A stretch of DNA of 7,913 bases, taken from contig NZ_BAIO01000084.1 of NCBI RefSeq assembly GCF_000613305.1, positions 1-7,913 of the forward strand, given 5' to 3'. Below the pieces are notes generated by a model. It was given only the letters and a program-made list of their open reading frames with translations, did not search any database and was not told the origin of the DNA. The DNA comes from Komagataeibacter kakiaceti JCM 25156 (GTDB lineage Bacteria; Pseudomonadota; Alphaproteobacteria; Acetobacterales; Acetobacteraceae). Below are positions 1 to 5,033 of the stretch, piece by piece; the first letter of the stretch is position 1; every line of letters starts with the position of its first letter. A program made the position numbers and the translations under genes.

Positions 1-425
1 GCCACCTGCTGGTCTCGGGTGACCGCTGGGCGCGGCGGCGCGCGGGCAGTTTTGACCGTGTGCTGGTCGATGCACCCTGCACGGGCACCGGCACATGGCG
101 GCGCAACCCCGATGCCCGCCTGCGCCTGCGTGAGCAGGATCTGCTGGAACTGACGGCGAAGCAGGCCGACATCATGGATCGCGCCGCGACCCTGGTCCGC
201 CCCGGCGGGCGCATGGTCTACGCCACCTGTTCCGTCCTGCGGGAGGAAAACACGGACCAGATCGCGGCTTTCCTTGCACGCAATCCCGATTTCTCACTGG
301 TGGCGCCCGATTCGACGCATGATGACCTGCCACCGGGCCTGAGTGCCGATGGACAGGTCAGCCTTACGCCCCGGCAACATCATACCGATGGTTTTTTTGC
401 TGCCATCATGCAGCGCAAATCCTGA
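1..425 (+). CDS. RsmB/NOP-family RNA cytosine-C5 methyltransferase, 3' part (5' end outside window)
   Basis: This is the C-terminal end of an S-adenosylmethionine-dependent RNA m5C methyltransferase. The frame is open from the window edge (codons from base 3), so the gene is cut by the window and the real start lies upstream. Two family signatures are visible. Motif IV, VDAPCTGTGTWRRNPD, carries the Cys that helps release the product. Motif VI, YATCSVLREEN, carries the nucleophilic Cys that attacks C6 of the target cytosine. The chain ends with the usual strand FFAAIMQRK after a D-G, as in this superfamily. Members act in the cytoplasm on rRNA; RsmB modifies C967 of 16S rRNA. Only about 140 residues are visible and the N-terminal NusB-like RNA-binding domain that would define RsmB is missing, so another RsmB/RsmF/NOP paralogue cannot be excluded. 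The family call is firm; the exact substrate is inferred. Confidence 0.9.
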   Translation, partial: HLLVSGDRWARRRAGSFDRVLVDAPCTGTGTWRRNPDARLRLREQDLLELTAKQADIMDRAATLVRPGGRMVYATCSVLREENTDQIAAFLARNPDFSLVAPDSTHDDLPPGLSADGQVSLTPRQHHTDGFFAAIMQRKS

Positions 426-456
426 TATAAAATAACAGCCCCGATCATATCGCATG

Positions 457-479
457 CCTGCCGGATCAAAACCGGCGGG
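457..479 (+). other. GC hairpin between the methyltransferase and antiporter genes
   Basis: Bases 457-464 (CCTGCCGG) pair with 472-479 (CCGGCGGG), with one T-G wobble, around a 7-base loop. The stem is followed by a G-run and only GTGTTT, so the U-tract is poor. It could be a weak terminator for the upstream gene, or a structure covering the ribosome-binding region of the antiporter gene. No experiment or alignment supports either role here. Confidence 0.35.
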
Positions 480-485
480 GCGGGG

Positions 486-2360
486 GTGTTTGCAACAACG
501 CGGGACATGGGCATGCAGGCCACAAACCTTGCGATCGGAATTCTGTGCGTACTGGGCGGCGGGATCGCGGCCCAGTGGGTGGCGTGGCGGTTTCAGCTTC
601 CGGCCATCGTGCTGCTGTTTGCGCTCGGGCTGTTTTACGGTCCGGGGCTGGGGCTGTTCCACCCGGCGGCGGCGATCGGGCCTTATTTCCATCCGCTTGT
701 CTCCATGGCCGTGGCCTTTATCGTGTTCGAGGGTGGGCTTGCGCTCGACCTGCGGCAATGGCGTGAATCGGGGGAGGGGGTGCTGCGGCTTACGGCGGCG
801 GCCCTGCCCATCAACTGGGTGCTGGGGGCGGCGGCGGCGCATTATGTCGGGCATCTGGGCTGGGGCACGGCGTGGCTGTTCGGGGCGATCGTGGTCGTGA
901 CGGGGCCGACGGTGGTGCTGCCGCTGCTGCGCCATACCAAACTGCAGCCACGCGTCGCGGCTTTCCTGCGGTGGGAAGCCATTGTCAACGATCCCATCGC
1001 CGCCATTCTGGCAACGCTGGTGCTGGAATGTCTGCTCATCAAGCCTTCGCACAGTCCGGGCCTGTCGCTCGCGGCGGTGGAAATCGGGCCGCACCTGCTG
1101 TTCGCGACCATGTTCGCAATTGGCTGCGGCGTCTTTCCCGCCGTCCTGATCAAATTCCTCTCGTCGCGCGACCTGCTGCCCGAAATCCTGCGTATTCCCA
1201 TGATCCTGGCCTTCGCCATGGGGGTGGCGGCGGTGTGCAACCTCGTCATGCAGGGCGCGGGGCTGATGGCGGCCACCGTGTTCGGCATGGCGCTGGCCAA
1301 CCTGCATGTAACCGGCATGGCGGAACTGCAACGCATCAAGGAATCCCTTGGGGTGATCGTGGTATCGTGCCTGTTCGTGCTGCTGACGGCGGATTTGCAG
1401 CGCACCGTCCTGTCACAGCTTTCCCTGTCCATCATGGCGCTGACATTCACGGTCATGTTCATCGTGCGGCCGCTGGGCATTTTCCTGTCCACCATCGGGG
1501 CCAACATGTCGTGGCAGGAGCGTCTGTTCGTGGGCTGGATCGCGCCGCGTGGCATCGTGGCCGCCGCCGTGTCGGGCGTGGTCGGCCTGCAACTGCATGA
1601 TGCGGGCTATCCGGGGGCCAACCTGATCACGCCCGCCGTGTTCGCCCTGATCGCATCGACCATGATCCTGCATGGCTTCTCGCTGCGCCCGCTGGCGCGC
1701 GCCCTGCGGCTCACGCTGTCCGATGAACCGGCCCTGGCCATAATGGGGGCCAATGCGTGGTCCACCAACCTTGCCCGCGTGCTGCATGAGCGGGGCATTC
1801 CCGTCCTGCTGGTGGACACCTACGCCCCGGCGCTGGACAAGGCCGCGCGCTTTGGCGTGCCGGTGCTGAACGCGGAGCTGCTGTCGGTCGAAGGGCAGGA
1901 AAGCCTTGAGGAACGTCCGGCTGACTACCTGATCGCCGCGACGCCCGACGCCATCTATAACGGCCTTGTCTGCGCGCGCATGGCGCCCGACCTGGGCCGT
2001 CAGCGCGTGTTCCAGGTCAGCCCGGGCGTGGCGCGGCTGGATCTTTACCATGGGCTGAGCCGGGATTCGCGCGGCAAGGTGCTGGGGGAGCCAGGCTGGA
2101 ATTTCTCGCTGATCGACTCCCTTTACGCACGGGGCTGGCGTTTTGACAGTTCCATCGTGGAGGAAACCACGGGCGAGACCGCGCCGGACGGGGGGCAGGG
2201 CATGCAGTTCATGACCATCCGCAAGGGCACGGCGATCTGGATTTTTTCGGCCGAGGACGTGATGCAGACCGAACCCGCGGTAGGTGACATCATCATCACG
2301 TTCATGCCGCCCCGGCAGGCGGCGGAGCCTCCCGTGGCGGACAGCCCTATACCGGCCTGA
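486..2360 (+). CDS. NhaP/CPA1-type cation:proton antiporter with C-terminal TrkA-N-like domain
   Basis: This is a membrane antiporter expected to exchange Na+ or K+ for H+ across the inner membrane, for pH and salt homeostasis. Residues about 13-400 are a chain of hydrophobic segments of the Na+/H+ exchanger fold. Family landmarks are FEGGL (81-85), VTGPTV (138-143), RWEAIVNDP (162-170, with the conserved Asp of the transport site) and WIAPRGIVAA (351-360). From about residue 415 a soluble Rossmann-like domain begins (IMGANAW, then LLVDT), typical of the TrkA-N/RCK-like tail of this antiporter subgroup. It probably senses a nucleotide or other ligand in the cytoplasm. The start is uncertain: GTG at 486 gives 624 residues, but in-frame ATGs at 507 and 513 are plausible because none has a clear Shine-Dalgarno sequence and a hairpin sits just upstream of 486. 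The gene lies 60 bp after the methyltransferase gene and overlaps the convergent transpeptidase gene by 14 bp. The transported ion cannot be read from the sequence. Confidence 0.9.
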   Translation: MFATTRDMGMQATNLAIGILCVLGGGIAAQWVAWRFQLPAIVLLFALGLFYGPGLGLFHPAAAIGPYFHPLVSMAVAFIVFEGGLALDLRQWRESGEGVLRLTAAALPINWVLGAAAAHYVGHLGWGTAWLFGAIVVVTGPTVVLPLLRHTKLQPRVAAFLRWEAIVNDPIAAILATLVLECLLIKPSHSPGLSLAAVEIGPHLLFATMFAIGCGVFPAVLIKFLSSRDLLPEILRIPMILAFAMGVAAVCNLVMQGAGLMAATVFGMALANLHVTGMAELQRIKESLGVIVVSCLFVLLTADLQRTVLSQLSLSIMALTFTVMFIVRPLGIFLSTIGANMSWQERLFVGWIAPRGIVAAAVSGVVGLQLHDAGYPGANLITPAVFALIASTMILHGFSLRPLARALRLTLSDEPALAIMGANAWSTNLARVLHERGIPVLLVDTYAPALDKAARFGVPVLNAELLSVEGQESLEERPADYLIAATPDAIYNGLVCARMAPDLGRQRVFQVSPGVARLDLYHGLSRDSRGKVLGEPGWNFSLIDSLYARGWRFDSSIVEETTGETAPDGGQGMQFMTIRKGTAIWIFSAEDVMQTEPAVGDIIITFMPPRQAAEPPVADSPIPA

Positions 2361-2856
2361 CCTCGATCTCCTGCAGCCCCGCCGCGAGCAGGCGGCGCAG
2401 TTCGGGCTCGGCCATGGCGATGCAGCCTTCCGTCGGGCCGCCTCCGGCGGGCGGCAGGTGCATGAAGATGGCCGACCCCGCGCCGGGACGTACGGGATCG
2501 TCATTATAGCCCAGCACGACGATAATGTCATAAACGTGATCGTCGCGCCATAACCGCTCATGCCGTGCGGGATGGGGCAGGGTGACATGGCGGTTGTAGT
2601 CGCGGTGGGTGGGGTCGTCGCACCATCCATCCAGCGGGCAGAGGGGTTCCACCGGCAGTTGACAAACTGGTGATGCCACACGGTCCGCCCGGTAGAAGAC
2701 CCGTCTCAGGGGCAGAATACCGGCAGGGGTGGCATGATCTCCCTCATTTTTCGGGTTTCTGATGCCGCCCGCTCCGATCATGACCGGAACAATTGCGCGC
2801 ATGCAATGCAGTTGTGCATCCAGCCCTGTATTCGTTTGCAAAATTGCGCGTATCAT
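2347..2856 (-). CDS. YkuD-type L,D-transpeptidase family protein
   Basis: The 169-residue protein belongs to the small L,D-transpeptidase (YkuD, ErfK/YbiS/YcfS/YnhG-like) group. Enzymes of this fold use a Cys nucleophile to form 3-3 cross-links in peptidoglycan or to attach proteins to it. The sequence shows NEGDHATPAGIL (37-48), the typical G-D-x-x-T-P-x-G turn, then FMHL with the conserved His133 and PTEGCIAM with the catalytic Cys145. The Cys is followed by I-A-M rather than the R-L or R-M of ErfK-type enzymes, as in the short stand-alone subgroup. I see no signal peptide or membrane helix, so how it reaches the periplasm is unclear. The ATG at 2856 is well supported: AGAGGA lies on the minus strand at 2861-2866, 4 bases upstream. 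The gene ends in TAG inside the 3' end of the antiporter gene and is divergent from the response regulator. Substrate and exact role are inferred from the family. Confidence 0.87.
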   Translation of the reverse strand: MIRAILQTNTGLDAQLHCMRAIVPVMIGAGGIRNPKNEGDHATPAGILPLRRVFYRADRVASPVCQLPVEPLCPLDGWCDDPTHRDYNRHVTLPHPARHERLWRDDHVYDIIVVLGYNDDPVRPGAGSAIFMHLPPAGGGPTEGCIAMAEPELRRLLAAGLQEIEVRPV

Positions 2857-3009
2857 GAATTCCTCTGGGTTGGGCCGTATTTATGTTATCTCCGGCCCGA
2901 TCTGGCCATGTACGGAGCGCCATGCCACGGGTTGTGGAACCGGACATGAACAGGCAAGACAGAGACTGGCCCGCTAAGGGGCCGGGATTAAAGTGATAAA
3001 GAGGGTTCG
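2857..3009. other. Divergent intergenic region between the transpeptidase and response regulator genes
   Basis: This 153 bp spacer must hold the promoters of both divergent genes. I could not find a convincing -35/-10 pair in either direction. It contains the transpeptidase ribosome-binding site at the left end and the response regulator ribosome-binding site (AAAGAGGG, 2998-3005) at the right end. A small GC stem, GGCCC at 2968-2972 with GGGCC at 2979-2983, lies in the presumed 5' leader of the regulator. It may be the place where the regulator acts on itself or its neighbour, but no repeat typical of an OmpR/PhoB operator is obvious. Confidence 0.5.
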
Positions 3010-3728
3010 ATGGCAGGAGCACGTCCCATACTGATAGCGGACGACGATCAGACTTTACGTCAAATGCTCGTTGAACAGCTACAGGTTGATGGTGAATTTG
3101 AAGCGATCGAGCCGGCTCCGTCGCCGAGGCCTGGGAGAAACTGCAAGCACCGGGCGCCCGGTTTGACGCGATCATTCTGGATGTTTCCCTGCCCGATGGG
3201 GACGGGCGCGATTTCTGCGCCGAGCTGCGCCGCAAGGGCAAGCGGATTCCCATCATCATCCTGACCGGTTCCGACGATGAGACCGATGTGGTGCGTGGGC
3301 TGGACGCCGGGGCGAATGACTATGTCGCCAAGCCGTTCCGCATTGCGGAACTTCTGGCCCGCCTGCGCGCGCAGATGCGCATTTTTGAAAACAGCGAGGA
3401 CGCGGTCTTCGCAATCGGGCCGTATATCTTCCGCCCGTCCGCCAAGCTGTTGCAGGAGACGGCCAAGAACCGCCGCATCCGCCTGACGGAGAAGGAAGCC
3501 GCCATCCTGAAATTCCTGTACCGCGCCGGCACCCGCCCCGTGCCCCGCCAGGTACTGCTGAATGAGGTATGGGGCTACAACGCGGCCGTCACCACCCATA
3601 CGCTGGAGACGCATATCTACCGCCTGCGCCAGAAGATCGAGCCCGACCCCACCAATGCGACCCTGCTGGTGACGGAAGGGGGCGGCTACCGCCTGGATCC
3701 GGAAGGTGGCAAGACGCTGCCGGTCTGA
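3010..3728 (+). pseudogene. OmpR/PhoB-family response regulator, interrupted by a one-base deletion
   Basis: This is a two-component DNA-binding response regulator whose reading frame is broken. The first frame (3010-3264) begins with MAGARPILIADDDQ, including the acidic cluster Asp11-13, and leaves the family pattern after EAIE at 3111. From 3111 the next frame continues the same protein: AGSVAEAWEKL, then AIILDVSLPDGDG with phospho-acceptor Asp58 (3180-3182), IIILTGSDDE, and VAKPF with the conserved Lys. It ends with a C-terminal winged helix (RLTEKEAAIL through TEGGGYRL) and stops at 3728. Adding one G at 3111 (GAG GCC instead of GAGCC) gives an unbroken 239-residue protein, the normal length for the family. 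The start ATG has a good Shine-Dalgarno (AAAGAGGG, 2998-3005). The base loss is either a true mutation or a sequencing error; I see no slippery heptamer for programmed frameshifting. No histidine kinase gene is adjacent, so the signal is unknown. Confidence 0.9.
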
Positions 3729-3760
3729 CCGCTTGCGGATCGCGGAAGGCTGTTATCTGA

Positions 3761-3809
3761 CGGGCCGCCCGGCTTACGGGCGGCCCGGTCCGTTTTGGGG
3801 GTGTTTTTT
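3761..3809 (+). terminator. Rho-independent terminator after the response regulator gene
   Basis: A perfect 11 bp GC stem is formed by CGGGCCGCCCG (3761-3771) and CGGGCGGCCCG (3777-3787) around the loop GCTTA. It is followed by T-runs at 3793-3796 and 3804-3809. It lies 32 bp after the regulator stop codon and 71 bp beyond the end of the convergent xthA gene. The T-runs are on the plus-strand side, so it should mainly stop regulator transcription. The hairpin could also hinder read-through from xthA, but the minus-strand flank has no U-tract. Confidence 0.85.
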
Positions 3810-3857
3810 CGCGGATGGCCTGAACATCCCGAACGCGACAGGAAGCGCCGCCTTGCC

Positions 3858-4652
3858 CTATACGTCCAGATCGACAATGACCGGCACATGGTCGGACGGC
3901 TTGTCCCAGTCACGCGCGTCCCTCAGCACTTCCATGCCGCGCAGCGCAGGTTGCAGGTCGGGCGTGATCCACACATGGTCCAGACGCCGTCCACGGTCGG
4001 ACGCCCGCCAGTCGCGGTTGCGATAGGACCACCATGTGTAAAGCTTCTCACTGGCGGGCACGAAGTGGCGCATCGCGTCGACAAAGCCGGTGTGCTGCCA
4101 TTTCAGCAGGCCATCGGTTTCCGGCGGGGTGTGGCTGACGATCTTGAGGAGCTGTCTGTGGCTCCATACATCGTGTTCCAGCGGGGCGATGTTCAGGTCG
4201 CCCACCAGCACCGTGCGCCGCATGTCACGGGCCGAGAACCACTGCCGCGCTTCCTCGATAAAGGCCAGCTTGTGCGCGAATTTGGGGTTTTCCACCGGGT
4301 CGGGAATATCGCCGCCGGCGGGCACGTAGAAATCATGCACGTCAATCGCGTCCGCCCCGGTGCCGTGGCGCACGGCAATGTGGCGGCAGTCACCACGCTG
4401 GCACCAGTCCGGTGCGTCCTCCAGCACGCTTACGGGCTGGCGTGACAGGATGGCGACCCCGTTATACCCTTTCATGCCCCGGAACACGACGTGATCAAAT
4501 CCCAGCGCCCGGACCGATTCCATGGGAAACAGGGCGTCGGGCACCTTGGTTTCCTGCAGGCATACCATGTCGGGCGCCGTGTCCTGGCACAGCCGGTCGA
4601 GCAGGGGCATCCGCAGGCGAAGGGAATTGATATTCCAGGTGATGATACGCAT
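3858..4652 (-). CDS. xthA: Exodeoxyribonuclease III (AP endonuclease)
   Basis: This enzyme cuts DNA 5' of abasic sites and degrades duplex DNA from 3' ends during base excision repair, in the cytoplasm and with Mg2+. The 264-residue length fits the family. All catalytic signatures are present: ITWNIN with Asn7, LQETK with Glu34, DFYVPAGGD with Tyr109, VGDLNIAP with Asp152 and Asn154, the WWSYR substrate loop (207-211), RRLDHVW with Asp225, and the terminal SDHVPV with His255. These match the E. coli enzyme's N7, E34, Y109, D151, N153, D229 and H259 almost position for position. The ATG at 4652 starts exactly at the conserved first strand (MRIITWN), so the start is secure although the Shine-Dalgarno is weak. 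The gene is convergent with the response regulator and divergent from uvrC, which puts two repair genes on one shared upstream region. The specific name xthA versus a close ExoA-type paralogue is the only small doubt. Confidence 0.96.
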   Translation of the reverse strand: MRIITWNINSLRLRMPLLDRLCQDTAPDMVCLQETKVPDALFPMESVRALGFDHVVFRGMKGYNGVAILSRQPVSVLEDAPDWCQRGDCRHIAVRHGTGADAIDVHDFYVPAGGDIPDPVENPKFAHKLAFIEEARQWFSARDMRRTVLVGDLNIAPLEHDVWSHRQLLKIVSHTPPETDGLLKWQHTGFVDAMRHFVPASEKLYTWWSYRNRDWRASDRGRRLDHVWITPDLQPALRGMEVLRDARDWDKPSDHVPVIVDLDV

Positions 4653-4737
4653 ATCGGGTGCATTGCCGATCCGGCGTGGGCTGGCAAGACTCTATTTCAC
4701 GCCGCCGCCGGACCGTACGAGACAAAAACAGGAACGA

Positions 4738-4768
4738 ATTGTAAAAGGCGTCTGATATTTCGTGTGAA
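4738..4768 (-). promoter_or_regulatory. Candidate xthA promoter
   Basis: Read on the minus strand, TTCACA (4768-4763) and TACAAT (4743-4738) resemble sigma-70 -35 and -10 boxes with five of six matches each. The spacer is 19 bases, longer than optimal. It would give a leader of roughly 80 bases before the xthA start. The call rests on pattern only. Confidence 0.25.
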
Positions 4769-4822
4769 AAGGAAACCGGACATCTGAAACACGGAAATGC
4801 CACATTTTGTCCACTTGTGGGG

Positions 4823-4851
4823 TTGACACGGCCTGTTTTGCCCAATGTAGC
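4823..4851 (+). promoter_or_regulatory. Candidate uvrC promoter
   Basis: A perfect -35 hexamer TTGACA (4823-4828) is followed after 17 bases by TGTAGC (4846-4851), a poor -10 match with three of six bases. Alphaproteobacterial promoters often have weak -10 boxes, so this is plausible. It implies a leader of about 175 bases that would include the AT-rich island and the DnaA box. An alternative -10-like TATAGT at 4886-4891 has no good -35. Confidence 0.35.
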
Positions 4852-4898
4852 ACGGGATTCCCGTTTCGGTTCTCGGGTTACCCAATATAGTTTTTATA

Positions 4899-4911
4899 AA
4901 TCAATAAGTTA
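4899..4911 (+). promoter_or_regulatory. Candidate IHF binding site
   Basis: AATCAATAAGTTA matches the IHF core consensus WATCAANNNNTTR at every defined position, and it sits in the AT-rich island next to a short T-run (4891-4895), as strong IHF sites often do. IHF would bend the DNA between the divergent xthA and uvrC genes. A 13-mer with this degeneracy can occur by chance in AT-rich DNA. Confidence 0.4.
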
Positions 4912-4997
4912 GTATTAATGATGTTTTTTTGGGCAATCCAAGTCGAGGAAAGGAAAACCGCCATCCGCACGTTTTTTTCTGCTGCTGCTCCACAGAC

Positions 4998-5006
4998 TTA
5001 TCCACA
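4998..5006 (+). promoter_or_regulatory. DnaA box with an inverted imperfect partner
   Basis: TTATCCACA is a perfect match to the high-affinity DnaA box. Five bases further on, GGTGGATGA (5012-5020) matches the reverse-complement box TGTGGATAA at seven of nine positions. Together they form an inverted pair ending 14 bp before the uvrC start. DnaA may regulate uvrC or mark a titration site. A single perfect box can also be a chance occurrence. Confidence 0.4.
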
Positions 5007-5033
5007 TCATCGGTGGATGAACGGCTACCATCC

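Larger units (their letters stand above)
4653..5033. other. 381 bp divergent intergenic region between xthA and uvrC
   Basis: No protein-coding gene is supported here. The frame open from TTG at 4929 into uvrC has no ribosome-binding site and no UvrC homology before 5034. The region contains a marked AT-rich island (about 4883-4930) in otherwise GC-rich DNA, an IHF consensus match, a DnaA box with an inverted partner, a TTGACA element, and a purine-rich Shine-Dalgarno-like run GAGGAAAGGA (4945-4954) with no start codon behind it. T-runs of seven lie at 4924-4930 and 4971-4977. It must carry the promoters of both repair genes. Confidence 0.6.

Noticed and set aside
294..1331. 345-codon minus-strand frame across the methyltransferase end and antiporter start
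   Set aside because: It has no recognisable domain, shadow-type composition, and two well-supported genes on the other strand.
1743..1760. Apparent loss of the GxGxxG nucleotide motif in the antiporter C-terminal domain (IMGANAW)
   Set aside because: The GAN form followed by LLVDT is what I expect in TrkA-N-like tails of this antiporter subgroup, so it is not an anomaly of this protein.
1413..2681. 422-codon open frame on the minus strand opposite the antiporter gene and across part of the transpeptidase gene
   Set aside because: It covers the antiporter antisense and the transpeptidase in another frame, and shows His/Arg/Gly-rich low-information sequence. The real minus-strand gene there is the YkuD protein in a different frame.
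3105..3120. Programmed -1 frameshifting in the response regulator
   Set aside because: There is no slippery heptamer at the break and no evident downstream pseudoknot; a base deletion explains the data more simply.
4929..5033. Upstream extension of uvrC from TTG 4929
   Set aside because: The extra 35 residues ([13 protein letters not shown] and a Cys run) have no UvrC similarity, and the TTG has no ribosome-binding site. UvrC homology starts shortly after ATG 5034.
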